A stretch of DNA of 64,000 nucleotides from Ischnura elegans (GCF_921293095.1 NC_060259.1:74334120-74398119); one strand, 5' to 3'. Counted from the first letter of the stretch, positions 1 to 11,810 are shown. Numbers and translations are program-made. Notes: generated by a model not told the origin, from the letters alone.

Positions 1-17
1 CCATCTAATGTATGCAC

Positions 18-650
18 CAGGGGCGTTCTGGCCAGGTCGGCTGGTTGGCAATCACTGAGGGCCCCGAGCTTAAGGGGCCCCCCACGATGCTCATGTCTTT
101 CATATAGCTATAGCATATATGAAAGGTGTAATAAGAAAAGACTCGGATCACTTGAGCCAAAATTTTTTTTGCATTTATAAAATTCTTCATAGTCATCAGT
201 TGCTTTATTTACAACATACACCATTTAAAAAGATAATATAAAAAGTAATAAAATAAAGGTATCAGAAGATAAAGGAGAACCTGAAGCATCGATGCTTTTT
301 TGAAAGGGTTATGTGCACTTAAATGCATAACCTTAAGGCTATTTTAGTGGATGTTTAGATGCTGGCACAGTTTCAAGGAACAAATTCACTTAGTAATAAA
401 TAGATAATGCAGCCATAATACATTATTTAATTGTATTATCTGTGAAATTCTCACTTTTCATAGAATTTTTTCTTACAAAATTGCTATTTTTATCAACTTT
501 AATCTGGTGATTAAGAGCCAGAAGAGTGTCAACATCCAATTCCGTGCATGCAATTTCCTACTATTTTCAGGAGGGTGGCCGAATCTCCTAGTAAAAGGGG
601 GGCTTCATGGACCCTAGATGAGGGCCCCCAATCACCCCAGTCCACCCCTG
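18..650 (+). mobile_element. family F hAT-like MITE, copy 1
   Basis: Starts CAGGGGCGTTCTGG and ends GTCCACCCCTG, with flanks GTATGCAC (10-17) and ATATGCAC (651-658), a 7/8 match to an 8-bp TSD. G-rich/C-rich blocks (GGGGCCCC) lie inside each end and the interior is AT-rich. Copies 2 and 3 at 5797-6363 and 54487-54830 show the same order of blocks. No coding capacity. Confidence 0.75.
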
Positions 651-658
651 ATATGCAC

Positions 659-1375
659 AACCAAAGTAAGGCATGATTTACCCTCATTGTAGTCATCTCC
701 CTATCAAATACTTCATACCAGCTCCCAATAAAAGTCAGATCTGAAATTAATTAGATCAGTTCTGCAACTCGAACTTCTGATCATGAACTTGAGGGCGCAA
801 AAATAAACAAGGTTCCATATCGTATCCATTCATTTCAAATCAAATCCCCACTCGTTTTCAATCATTTTCATGGAATTGACAAAGAGTACATTTTCAGATC
901 TGAAATTTGCTTTTGACAGATCATAGCCTTGTCTTTCTCTTCCAACCTGTCTCTCCAAAAAGACAGTTTTGGATAGTGTCAACCCTTTTCCTCAAATCTA
1001 TGACTCACCCCTTTTACTCCTACACCCCAAAAAAGCATTTCTTTGCCTGCAATCCCAATTTTATCATCAAAACGCACTTGCAAGACCTAGAGATATATAA
1101 ATGCAAGGAGAGAAATCACATGACCATTAGGGAGAGACAAAGGCTTCAACCAGGAGTTGAACACGGAACACTCATAACAGTAGCTCAGCACTAGGCCACC
1201 ATGCTCCCATCAATGCACAAACAAATATTTAATCGCAGGAGCTACCTGCAAACATGTCTTAATACGTTACCAGATATAGAGCAAGAGATTGATCATGCTG
1301 AGCATCCCACAAGGCAATGGCTGGTCCTATGATTTCATGTGGAACTATTGAATAGTGAAAATGCAGCAGCAATAC
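659..1375. other. no gene recognised
   Basis: Mixed sequence. A 95-codon open stretch at 907-1194 shows no recognisable domain or codon pattern and is treated as chance. Confidence 0.5.
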
Positions 1376-2033
1376 AATATGGTGGTTTCCTATTTTTTTA
1401 ATTGCCTAAAGCAAAAGATTACTACTCCTGGAGTACATATTTTAGGCTTTTAGATTTTTTGATGACGTTATCTGTTTTTCGCTCAAAGTGAAAATTTTCA
1501 AGCATGCAAAAACATGATGGCTAAGTACGAATGCTGGGAAAAGCCTGTTTGACAACATTCTGGTTCCAGCTGCTGCCGTATGAGGCCACCTTGGTGCGAA
1601 GCTATGAGCGCTGCTACGATGCAGGCTGCTAGCAAGTAGCAGAGTACCCTGCTAGCAGGTAGGGCTTGGGTTAAATAAGGATTATCGGTTTACTATCAAA
1701 TGAAGGAAACTTTCCAACCATAGACAATTTTAATAAGCGATTATTAAGAAATGTTTCCCTGAGCTCTGTGCCACATGCATGCATTGGTAACCTCAGATGA
1801 TGTAAAACTCCTGACTACTCGTATAGCATATAGTTCCCTCTGACGTCATGTGGAGTGGCATTGCATGGGCACCAGTCTGGCTTTTTTCAAATGAGGTTAA
1901 AATTGACCATTAGAATTTGTCTTAACTGGGATTTCTAAAACTAAATAATTTGTATATTATGAATACTCTAATGTTGGGTAAGGAATGGCAATCACTGCCT
2001 TTCGTTTTCTTTGATGAAGTAAACTACCCTATT
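1376..2033 (+). mobile_element. family E element, copy 1
   Basis: Begins AATATGGTGGTTTCC and ends with the reverse complement of the AATAGGGT... end. It shares its full length with copies at 15263, 21722, 55924, 57642 and 59164. Internal landmarks are an ATTGCCTAAA block, CACTTTTC/GCGCGAAAA, a CTGCTAGCAGG palindrome with repeated GGTAGC, and a GACGTCA/CACGTG region. No transposase is encoded; a short shared frame is non-conserved. Confidence 0.8.
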
Positions 2034-2049
2034 ATAATAATAGGTACAT

Positions 2050-4021
2050 CAGCGGCACAGGTTTTAGGGGATAAAACCCCCCTAGAGCTCAGAGAAATTT
2101 TTAAGTTCAAACCATTTTACTTAATTGGATTGATATTACTAATAGAATAGTGTAAAAATTAATAAAATATATAGAGATGTGCGAATAGTATCCGCGAATA
2201 CTCGAATACCTCGAATATTAGAAAGTATTCGATATTCGAGGTTTCGAATAGTTATGCGAAAAGTACCGCCTCGAATACCTCGAATACTTTGAATTTCGCG
2301 TCATACACTGTCGCACGCACGTCGTTGGTAGTTGACTCGGAAAAATGAAGAGAACTCTAGTCGTTTAGTTCTCGCAGCGCCGTTTTACGCAAGTTGACGA
2401 ATTACATCAAATTCGTGGATTTTAGCGGTGAAAAGAGTTCGATGAGGGGAACCGAAAATGGTCGGGTGAAAAAATCCGAAAATCCCCGATTCCCCCCACC
2501 AGGAGAACCTCAGTGCCGTGGGATAGCAACCTTAGGTCATTTCCCACAATCCGCTATCCCCCTCCATTCAGCACTTGCCTCACCCACTCTGACGCTTTCC
2601 TCTTCTCCGAAATCAAACAAAAGGTCCCAGATCGCGCAGGGATCGCATTACGAAGACCCCTGCTTCGAAAAAAATATCGAGTTACGAGAACAATAAAAAC
2701 GTGTTTCACGCCCTCCCCCCTTTTCTCACCCACTGACCTTTTTCTGGCTACCTGCTTCGAAGTTCCCCATTTCTGGAGGTCAACAGCTGTGTGAGTAACG
2801 TGGGATACTTACATTAGCGCATTTCCCTAGATCCGGTATCCCTCTCCATTCTAGCACTAGCCCCCCTCTGAGGCTTTCGTCTTCTTCGAAATAAAAAAAA
2901 GGTCACAGCTCGCGCAGGGATCATATTACGAAGACCTTAGCTTCGAAAAAATACCAAGTTACACGAGAACAATAGAAACGTCTTTCGGGCCCCACCCTTT
3001 TCTCCCCCACTGACCTTTTTTTTCCTACCAGCTTCGAAGTTCCCCATTTCTGTGGAGGTCAACCGCTGCATGAGTCATCTATTAGCACAAAAGGTGTCTA
3101 AGAATGACTTTCGTCAATTTATGTTACACCTTTATTGAATTGAAGTATTAGTAATGTGCGCGTAATTTCAAAAAGAATAAGACCAAACACGACGTATTTC
3201 TGAGTTTATTTAAGCATTTTACGCAAAGAAATAAATATCAAAATACGACGGAGACTTAGCATTCTGGCGAAACTCGATATGAGCAGCAGAGCTTCTCGGG
3301 AGTTGATGCCGTATTTTTTTCCGAAAACATATATAAAGTTACAATTTATGAGTGGTGCTATAAATCTTTATTGTTACAGTCCCAGAGGAAGGGATATTTT
3401 CTCAGGATATTTGGTTTCTCCCTGATAGCAATTCCAATTCATCTTCTTATCTCGTGAGAACTCCCAAAGGTGGACTAATAATAATAACTAACCAAATAAT
3501 TGAAGAAAATCCGGAGGAAAAGAGCTTGTATTTTGCAAATTGCCTCAGATTGTCAGCTAGCACTTGGCAGGAGGAGTGAGGGTAAAGCGATGTTAGTTGA
3601 ATTAATTATATGCCCAATTGTTTCCATAAAATTAAAATATTCAATAATCAGCTAAATTCCTGTTCGAATCATTTAAAGGAAATCAAAATTACTCCCCAAA
3701 ATCTTGTGTTGCCTGCTGCATAGGCAACCGAGTCAAACATACCAGCATTCATCATTTAGTATTCGAGGTATTCGAATATTCGAGCAATGATTTAATATTC
3801 GAATTCGATATTCGAATTCGCGAAATCTGCTATTCGACCCATCTCTAAAAATATACCTCAGAGAGCCGTAAAACTCATCATTTTGAACCATTTATCTCAA
3901 AATCCCGCAATTAATTAATCTTGCACCTACCCCTTATCCTGGTGGGTATTCCATACCCGGACACATCCCAGTATTAGTTGCACCTAAACCTCTCCAGCCT
4001 TAATTCCTAGCTGCGCCCCTG
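2050..4021 (+). mobile_element. family A hAT-like MITE, copy 1, split by a second element
   Basis: The left part 2050-2171 (start CAGCGGCACAG) and right part 3848-4021 (end CTGCGCCCCTG) together form one family A copy of about 295 bp. Flanks AGGTACAT and TAATACAT match at 6 of 8 bases. It is interrupted precisely by the element at 2172-3847. Confidence 0.85.
2172..3847 (+). mobile_element. hAT-like element with TAGAGATG ends, nested in family A copy
   Basis: Ends are TAGAGATGTGCGAATAG and the complement of CTATTCGACCCATCTCTA. The flanking AAAATATA occurs at 2164-2171 and 3848-3855, a perfect 8-bp TSD; removing one copy restores the family A sequence. Both subterminal regions are dense in TTCGA/CGAATA repeats, the usual binding-site design of hAT elements. 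No transposase is present; ORFs of 100 codons or less at 2394-2794 are not recognised. The interior holds an internal tandem duplication (about 2620-2790 and 2910-3080) and segments shared with the pogo-like element at 26224-27672. Confidence 0.85.
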
Positions 4022-4415
4022 TAATACATCATGTACGAATGGATGCCATGCATAGTCACAGAATAGAAACAACACGCAATAAAATGTAATCCATTCCTCT
4101 GCCTTCCCTTGCTGCGGAGATCTTGCTGTATCTTCTCCAATGCAGATGGAACACACCAATGTCCCATGGACTAATCCTATCTCATTATTCACTGAAGTAT
4201 GCCATCCAGTGGCATAAATATGGGAGGAGTGGAGGGATAGATCCCCCTCCAAAGCCTCAGAGAAAAGAAAAAAAATATTTAAACTATTGTCTAGTTTTGA
4301 CTTATAATAACTGCATCTGCTAAAAGTTAAATTTTGAAACCAAAAATAATGTAAAATGTATTTCCAGGCTTGTCATTTTTCAAAAATTTTTCCAGACCCC
4401 CCCAGTTGCCTGGAG

Positions 4416-4962
4416 CAGTGGTGCAGCGAGGGGGGGTTTTTGGGGGATAAACCCCCCCCAGAGCTCAGAGAAATTTTTAAGTTTAATCCATTTCATTTAA
4501 TTGGATTGATATTTGTGGCGGAAAAGCAGAAGGCGTTTCAATTGTTTTTCCACCAACTGCCACAAGAGAGCGTTGGGTGGAGAAAGGACGCCACTAAGAG
4601 GGAAGAGGCGACGCCATGACAGTCCGGACATGAAGAGTGTTTTGTGTCGATACCGTAGAGCTTGCCTGAGCTACTCGAATAGCGAAATAAACCAACCCTG
4701 CTATACATAATTGGTGATTGCATTTATTTACCACGTGCCTAATCATCCCCACGTTACAATATTACTAATAGAATAGTGTAAATATTAATAAAATATCCCT
4801 CAGAAGGACGTAAAACTCACCATTTTGAACCATTTATCTGAAAAATTTTCTAGGGGATTGCCTTCGCACCTCCCCCTTACCCTGGCGGGTATTCCACACC
4901 GTCAGTCACCCTAGTGCTTTGCACCCGAAATCCCCAAGCCTTAATTCCTAGCTGTGCCCCTG
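4416..4962 (+). mobile_element. family A hAT-like MITE, copy 2, split by a solo LTR
   Basis: Starts CAGTGGTGCAGCGAGGGGG and ends GCTGTGCCCCTG. The 8-bp TSD GCCTGGAG is perfect (4408-4415, 4963-4970). The body is interrupted at GATATT by the 245-bp LTR at 4514-4758. Confidence 0.92.
4514..4758 (+). mobile_element. solo LTR of an LTR retrotransposon
   Basis: Begins TGTGGCGG and ends CGTTACA (TG..CA), flanked by the perfect 5-bp duplication ATATT (4509-4513, 4759-4763). AATAAA near 4686 followed by a short U5-like tail fits an LTR in plus orientation. Excision of the LTR and one ATATT restores the family A consensus. No internal retroviral-type genes lie nearby, so it is a recombination remnant. 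A 5-bp TSD is usual for Ty3 and Ty1/copia types; which type is unknown. Confidence 0.85.
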
Positions 4963-5055
4963 GCCTGGAGTGGGGGGGCGGTCGCCACCCCAGGCCATCC
5001 CATCCCCCCAAAGCATATTCCTATGCACCCAGCTGATGCCATCACCAGCTTGAGA

Positions 5056-5354
5056 TGGAAGCGCAGCTAGGAATCAAGGCTAGGGGGGGTTTAGGAGCAA
5101 CTAATACCGGGGTGTGTGGGGGTATGGAATACAGTCCAGGATAAGTGGTAGGTGCGAGATTAATAAATTGCAGAAATTTATAAAAATGGTTCAAAATGCT
5201 GATTTTTACAGCTTTCTGGGGGATATTTTATTAATCCTTACACTATTCTAGTAATAATATCAATCCAATTAAGTAAAATGGATTAATTAAAAATTTCTCT
5301 AGGCTCTGGGGGGAGTTTTATCCCCCAAAACCCCCCCCCCTCGCTGCGCCACTG
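5056..5354 (-). mobile_element. family A hAT-like MITE, copy 3
   Basis: Complete copy in reverse orientation ending CTGCGCCACTG. Flanks GCTTGAGA (5048-5055) and GCTTGAGG (5355-5362) match at 7 of 8. The left end is mutated (TGGAAGCGCAG for CAGGGGCGCAG). Confidence 0.85.
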
Positions 5355-5362
5355 GCTTGAGG

Positions 5363-5796
5363 AGAGTGGACATGTGCATGGATCAGATAATGATTGTGCA
5401 GTATGCCTCGCACCCGTCTTCTCAGCCTCCTCCATACTTTTACTCGAGTGGTCAACCCCTTCCCAATGGTCTCAACACCCCTTGGCTATCTATCCATGAG
5501 AATATGCTGGCCGGTGGTAGAACTGATGGATAAACTTTATAATTTGTTTCACATCTTGAGCAAAAAATTACTTGTTCATTTTTATTTTAACTGATTTATT
5601 TTTCTTCATCTGCCTCACTTATAAATATATAAATAAGAAATAAGCCATATTAATTTTAGGTAAACACAAAAGTTCGAGTCATATTTTATTACTGCTGATG
5701 GCTGCAGCTATTATGACTTGGTCTCCATAGCTATCTCTTTTTCAAAATCCACCTTATTTTTCAGAATATTTGAAATGTAAGGGATATGGCAGAATT
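5363..5796. other. no gene recognised
   Basis: AT-rich sequence between two repeats; nothing identifiable. Confidence 0.5.
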
Positions 5797-6363
5797 TGGT
5801 TGTACTATCAAACTTTAAAATCTGGGGCTCATTATGGGGCCATCCTTACTAGGGGGTTTGGGGAAAATTTTTGGAAATGTGTTTTTTGACGCTATTCTGG
5901 CTATTGAAAAATAGGTCAATGTTAATAAAAAAAATAGCAATTTAATACGAAAAAAATCCTAAATAAAGTGAGAAAATCACAGTTGAAAACATTTAATGCG
6001 TTATGATTCTATTATCTATTTACTAAATTACGCAGTTCCTTGAAACTGCACTGAAATCTAAAAAAATCCTCTAAAATAACCTTTTCTGATAACCCTTTCA
6101 AAAAAGCATCAGGTTCTCTTTATCTTCTGACACCTTTATTTTATTATTTATTTTTATATAATCTTATTAAACTGAGTATGTTGTATAAATCAACTAATGA
6201 AAATGTAGAATTTTATAATTGCAAAAAAACTTGGTTCAACTAATATGAATATTTTTTATTACGCCTTTCATGTACGCTTCCCAATAGGCGCTAGCATTGT
6301 GGGGCCCCCTTAGCTTGGGGCCCTCGGCGATTGCCGACCAGCCGACCTGGCCAGACAACCCCT
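5797..6363 (-). mobile_element. family F MITE, copy 2 (left limit uncertain)
   Basis: Reverse-orientation relative of 18-650. It shares the GGCCAGGTCGGCTGGT block, the GGGGCCCC blocks, the GAGAACCTGAAGCAT-like block and the AGATAAT AT-rich core. The GCCAGACAACCCCTA end is clear; the opposite end is eroded and no TSD was found. Confidence 0.7.
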
Positions 6364-6365
6364 AA

Positions 6366-7097
6366 TCATCACTTACTTTTGGCTGCAGTAGTAGATGCTT
6401 GGATCAATTAATATTCACCCATAAAGGTATTAATTGTAACCCATATAACCTTAATCCGAACCCAACACTGTTAAAGTTTGGTCATCTGATGAGAATCTGA
6501 GTGTCGATGGGACTGGTCCCTTTCTCATTAATAATAATGATAATAGTGGTGAATATCGCAGTTTTTAACACACTGACATATATTTCTTTTTGTATCTACA
6601 AGAAAATGAAAAATATATGCACATGCCTAGCAAGTGATGTCATGGCAAAATTAGCAGTGCCAGAATGCACTCACCTTAAGTTTTTTAGAAGTGTGTGTGT
6701 TTTTTTATTACTAGTATTATTTACATTTTATAACAATTTTATTTTAGTTACGAATGAATATACTAAAAAATTTTGGCACCAAAATTGATAAGGGTGTTAT
6801 TTGAGTATTAAGCCTTCTGTTAATTAACAAGTGCCAGAAGGGCAAGCACATGACACCACTGCGTATAGCACTAGTGATACATCCAATTTTTTTTAACAGG
6901 GGATGGCAAAGCATATAATGTTAAAACAAAGTCATGAGCCGGGTGACTCTTTTCCGTATCTTGTAAATGACCAAGGCCGTAGACGATGAACCCCATAAAA
7001 GTGATACTCTAGGCTGTGAAAATATATGTGTACTCCTCCATAACAGAGTGCCCAAAGAACATCCATAGAAATAGTGGGTCAAATGGATCTAATTAAA
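6366..7097. other. no gene recognised
   Basis: AT-rich. A 95-codon frame at 6501-6788 is rich in hydrophobic residues but has no relatives or domain pattern that I recognise, and is judged chance. Confidence 0.45.
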
Positions 7098-7105
7098 TAG
7101 CTGGC

Positions 7106-7409
7106 CAAGGGCGCATCTAAGAATTAAGGCTGGGGGGGTTTTAGGCGCAACTATAATACTTTGGGGTGTGGGGGATTTGCATACCCACCAGGGTAAGCGG
7201 GAGTTGCGAGGGCCTTCCTCCAGAAAATTTCTTAGATTAATGGTTAAAAATGGTGAGTTTTACGGTTTTTTGAGGGATATTTGATTAATCCTAACACTAT
7301 TCTATAAGTAATACTAATCCAATTAAGTAAAATGGATTAAACATAAAATTTTCTCGGAGTTCTGGGGGGGGTGGGTTATCCCCCAAAACCCCTTCTCGCT
7401 GTGCCACTG
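7106..7409 (-). mobile_element. family A hAT-like MITE, copy 4
   Basis: From CAAGGGCGCATC to GTGCCACTG with a perfect 8-bp TSD TAGCTGGC (7098-7105, 7410-7417). G-run and C-run blocks are in the usual places. Confidence 0.93.
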
Positions 7410-7417
7410 TAGCTGGC

Positions 7418-8103
7418 TGAGTTTAACTTGTATGCTAAATAAAGTATTGGTTCATTTATCTCAGCAAATTTGAAAATTAAAATTGAGCCCTCAACTAATT
7501 AGGGAAAGAAATTTTACAAGGCCATCCTTGAGGTTATATTCAGGTCTTTTCTTTCCCTTTGGAGAGGTCATGCAGCAGTGCTTCACTTTCATCCAAGCTG
7601 CCATAGCCAACTCTGGCAACATCCATCTTTGCCCCAGTGTCAAGCCGGGCTGCCCACTCCTCCAACTCTCTTCAGCTTGCGGATTGAGCCAGTCAAGTGA
7701 GCAGCTCTAGAGGAAAGGAGAAGTCCACATTGCGGAGATACTGGACATCACCATTCAGGGGAGGATCAAGGGGTTATTACTTACCATGGAACCTTGGTGG
7801 TAAGCAATACCTTGCAGTGATAATGTGTTTGGAGTCTGACCCTAAAGTAATCTGACATGGACACAATATCTGCTGATCATGTTGACTTAGCGGATCAGAG
7901 TTGGACCTTAAGAGGATAGAGTGCGGAGAGTAGAGGCCTGCAGTTTAGCAGAAAATAGGGCACACACCGTCTCGGTTCATATGAGAGTGTAGGAGAGATA
8001 GAGGGAGAAAATACCTGATGTGCACCCCAATATTTCACAAATATTTCTGAAGTGTTGCACCTGGAAAAATAGCTTGCAACCTACAGAGAGGCAGCCGACT
8101 GGT
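7418..8103. other. no gene recognised; repeat-like patch
   Basis: About 7770-7870 (TTACTTACCATGG..CCTTGGTGGT) resembles 13838-13905 and, inverted, 18930-18985. These are likely copies of a degenerate repeat. Nothing else identifiable. Confidence 0.4.
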
Positions 8104-8134
8104 CAACCCATTGCAGTTGCAGTGCAATGGGTTG
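8104..8134. repeat. perfect 12-bp hairpin
   Basis: CAACCCATTGCA and TGCAATGGGTTG are exact inverted arms around a 7-nt loop. The hairpin ends at the TSD of the neighbouring family A copy, which may have inserted beside it. Confidence 0.7.
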
Positions 8135-8141
8135 AGAGGAG

Positions 8142-8446
8142 CAGTGCCGCAGCGAGGGGGGGGTTTTGGGGGATAGAACCCCCCCCCCCCCCCAGAGCTC
8201 AGAGAAATTTTTAAGTTTAATCAATTTTATTTAATTTGATTGATATTACTAATAGAATAGTGTAAGGATTAATAAAATATCCGCCCAAAAGCCATAAAAC
8301 TCACCATTTTGAACCATTTATCTTAAAATTCTGCAATATATTAATATCGCACCTACCGATTATCCTGGTGGGTATTCCATACCTCCACACACCCTGGTAT
8401 TAGTTGCACCTAAACCCCCTAGCCTTGATTCCTAGCTGCGCCCCTG
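8142..8446 (+). mobile_element. family A hAT-like MITE, copy 5
   Basis: Starts CAGTGCCGCAGCGAGGGG and ends CTGCGCCCCTG with a perfect 8-bp TSD GAGAGGAG (8134-8141, 8447-8454). It has a long C-run (about 14 C) at 8178-8194. Confidence 0.94.
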
Positions 8447-8454
8447 GAGAGGAG

Positions 8455-9299
8455 TGGTCACTCCACAGGAATGGAGATGGAGGCATATCTGCATATTCAT
8501 ACCCAAAGCAGCATAGCATTCCATAAGGTGTGAAAGCATCATTCCTCAAGGCTGATGCCTTTTCAATGCAACCATTCATATCTGCCTTCTGAAGTCGGCT
8601 TTTATCCTCCATACTTTTTGCATCCTATTATCTTCTTATTCTCATCCAAATACTTCTTCTGTTGTAATCCTAATTTATCTAGTTTTCCGACTTTAAGTAG
8701 CATTCATACATTCTATATTGTAACCCACTCTTCCGTCGTCCATCCGGGTTCCACTTTCAGAGGGGTGGGGGAGGATAGTTTGGAGGGATTGCTCAAGGTG
8801 AGCGGGCCGTGGTTCGATGGCTAGGGGAAATGGAGGGGGAGGGTGAGAAAAGGAAATGGAAAGATAAGTTGGGGTAGGTTCACTTGCTGAATGGAGGCTG
8901 GCGCGTACGAAATAATGAAGGCTTACGTAACAGTTTACAGTTCCAACAACACGTTTAATTATCACTTTAAATAGGAAATGTTCCACAAAATACATAAATG
9001 AATAACTCTTTGAATACCACAAATTAAATTACTGCCACTGTCCAGTTCTGAACCTAATAACATCAACTAATAAATGACAAAAAAAAGAAAATAAACCCTG
9101 ATCACAATTGTTGGCGTGAAATATTATAAAAATGCTTGATAGATGACAATCGCCAATTCCAAATAATCTCTTATTGTCTTACTAACTACCACTAATCATA
9201 CACACACACACACGGGGACACGGGGGAACTTCAAAAAAAATATAAAATAAAATGTACGGGAGAATATCACTGTTCTTCTTCTCTTGAATGGAAGAAAGA
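8455..9299. other. no gene recognised
   Basis: Unique-looking sequence with a short (CA)n tract near 9200-9215. ORFs up to 109 codons overlap on both strands without recognisable content. Confidence 0.45.
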
Positions 9300-9900
9300 G
9301 GGGAATGGGGAGTGGGGCTCTTCTGATTCTGTTGAAATTTGGGGATATTGGTGGCTGGAGTACTTAACTGATTTGCTGGTGGAGAAGATTTCCTCGGCTG
9401 GCTCGATACAGCGATTAGTATCGTTGTGGGATGAGAGAACTCCTGTGTTGGCGCCGTGGATCGACGTCTTCTGCTGCGCGTGCTAGGAAGATTCCTTCTT
9501 ATCTCCTCTTTCCAAAGTCACCGCCGTTCAATACTCGCGTCTTTTTCCACGTTGTGCTGCCTCCCTTTCTTTCTCTCTCCTCACAGACCTGGTACCTAAT
9601 CCAGCAGAGCCTCCGGCCGATGTCTCCAGCAGAATCCTTTTTCCTCATGTCGTCCGCTCCGCTTATATAGCCACTTTCTGGGAGGGGGATGGGTGGACGG
9701 AAAAACCCCGGGCATCGGGTTTTTTCGGCTATTCTTCCGTAGGGGAGGGGGGTGGTTTTCTGTGGAGGGCGGGGTTGGAGGGTTTCATCATCTCCGTACG
9801 CAGGTGTTCCGGCTTCACAGTGGGGTGGGGAGAAACATGCCACGTATCACGTAGGCACCGGAATTTTCCACTTCGTAGACGGAAGAATCGTGGGAGGGAT
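9300..9900 (-). promoter_or_regulatory. GC-shifted block with a TATA-like box on the minus strand
   Basis: The base composition changes sharply to GC-rich. The minus strand carries CTATATAAGC at 9670-9661, a good TATA box. Downstream (toward 9500) the minus strand is open for about 114 codons, but the frame has no recognisable domain. It could be the promoter of an unidentified gene or an internal piece of an LTR element. No TG..CA ends or TSD were found, so neither is settled. Confidence 0.25.
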
Positions 9901-10545
9901 GGGGGATGGGAAAATACAAAATCTAGGCATTCATTCATCACTTCACATTCACACACACATTCATACAAAATTACATGAGCATTTACATAAAATTAAATAA
10001 CACTTTACAATATTTATTCGACCCTTCATAATTTACGCAAGCCTTCCCTACCTCGTAAATGCCTCTTTACTACACCATGTACCTAGCCAAACGGCAACGG
10101 CTACAATATGTATACCAATCTCCATTGCTTATTGCAAGGGATTTTTCTTGATTACGGCTTCAGAAACCCTCTTACTTCTCCTGTAAAATCTTAGTATCCA
10201 AGTTCCATGATGAGTTCCTAACTCCTCATAGCTGTCATTAATCATGGCTGCATTTCATTAAGGATATACTAAAGATCTTTAATGGATTGGTTTCCTCTTG
10301 CCCTGTCCATCCCACACCCTTGGCTATCTTTTGCCTATTGGAGCAGTTTCCCAACCCAAGGACAGGTGGGTGTCCATCCTTTACCCACTCATTTGCCCTC
10401 TGACGAGGCCGTTGGCACTTTTTAGATATTCCTCCTAATTCTCAGATATATTTGGTATCTCAAATCATGAACCACTCTATCTCATCCACTAGCATTTCTC
10501 TACCACTTGGAGATGATCATCAGGATTTTCCTTTTCTCGATTTTA

Positions 10546-10640
10546 GGACCATGATGTTGGCCCTGGTGGCGATGGGGTAAAGTCCTGCCTGCTACTTGGG
10601 GTTGAGGGACTGAGTCCTGGGTACAGTGTATACTATGATA
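10546..10640 (+). mobile_element. SINE family J, degraded copy
   Basis: GATGTTGGCCCTGGTGGCGATGG..AAGTCCTGCCT..GGGACTGAGTCCTGGGT aligns with the tRNA-like head of the better copy at 19255-19460, including A-box and B-box positions. Confidence 0.5.
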
Positions 10641-11198
10641 CGTATTAAATCTAGATATAATCCTTTTGGTGCTACTAGGGAGGGTGTGAAAGCATAATTC
10701 CTCAGGGCAGAGTGGTTCAGTTACCACAAAAGACATTGGCGTATGTAACAATCCTGCAGGTCTGGTCTCTGGAAAACCTAAACATAGGCTATGCCTTCTA
10801 GGATTCTGGGGGAAAATGATTTAGGGAAAGAATTGTCAAAGCAGACAAAAAATAAATATAAAAATATAAATTTCTTAAGCTCTCCTGCTTTAGAGATGAG
10901 TGAGGGAAAATAGGATATCTCCTTGTAAGCCTTTACCCACTGCCACCCCCATGCCCCATCCTCAAACAGAAGAGAAGTTTGAGGCAGAGAGCCATTTTCT
11001 CTGATAGGAAGACACAGGCTCTGCAAGTGGAGATGGGTGGGCAGCTTCTCAATCTTGGTAGACTGGGCCACGAGCTCAGGTGAGCATGGGTCCTGGACTA
11101 GAAGAGATTACATTTTACCCCCGCATGAAAGCCTCGGACTGAGAATGAGGACATCATTAAAGGGTGCAATGTCAGGATAGACATGGAATAACAGGGAG

Positions 11199-11499
11199 CA
11201 GGGGCGCAGCTAGGAATTAAGGCTGGGGGGGTTAAGATGCAACTAATACCGGGGTGTGTTGAGGTATGGAATACCCACCAGGATAAGCAGTAGGTGCGAG
11301 ATTAATAAATTGCGGAATTTTAAAGATAAATGGTTCAAAATGGTGAGTTTTACGGCTATCTGAGGGATATTTTATTCATCCTTACAGTATTCTATTAGTA
11401 ATATCAATCCAATTAAGTAAAATGGATTAAACTTAGAAATTTCTCTGAGCTGTGGGGGGGGGGGTATATCCCCCAAAACCCCCCCTCGCTGTGCCACTG
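11199..11499 (-). mobile_element. family A hAT-like MITE, copy 6
   Basis: From CAGGGGCGCAGCTAGG to GTGCCACTG. Flanks ACAGGGAG and CCAAGGAG match at 6 of 8. Full-length reverse orientation copy. Confidence 0.88.
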
Positions 11500-11619
11500 C
11501 CAAGGAGACATATGATAAAAAATTTGTTTTAAGGGATAAATAACCACGCTATGGTTGTAACATGCAGTAGCAAGAATAGTTAAGTACATATATCAAATTC
11601 ATTATTCCTGCTTCTCAAA

Positions 11620-11790
11620 AGTATTGGTGCGTCTCTCTCTCGCAGTGCCTTGCTGGCGCTATGCTCCACGTACCCTGGCAGCAGCGGCAGGGACCTCAGG
11701 GTCCCAGGGCAACGACCTCAGCCTGGAGGCTGACCTTGGTGACGGCACTCGAAACGAAGGGCTCCGCCACAGTCAACATAATTTAAATGC
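11620..11790. other. GC-rich block of unknown nature
   Basis: A GC-rich patch (GCAGCGGCAGGG, GACCTCAGCCTGG) stands out from its AT-rich surroundings. A 60-codon frame crosses it without recognisable content. It could be a fragment of a repeat or a processed gene. Confidence 0.3.
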
Positions 11791-11810
11791 AAATCAATTT
11801 CCATGAGGAA

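Noticed and set aside
1950..2150. Shared short frame MNTLM-G-E-QS-PFVFFDE-NYP in several family E copies
   Set aside because: The similarity is due to repeat copies; the frame opens only near one end and runs out of the element, so it is not a conserved protein.
9499..9843. 114-codon minus-strand ORF below a TATA-like box
   Set aside because: No recognised domain, and overlapping ORFs occur in other frames because the region is GC-rich. The promoter-like site is kept at low confidence but not a gene.
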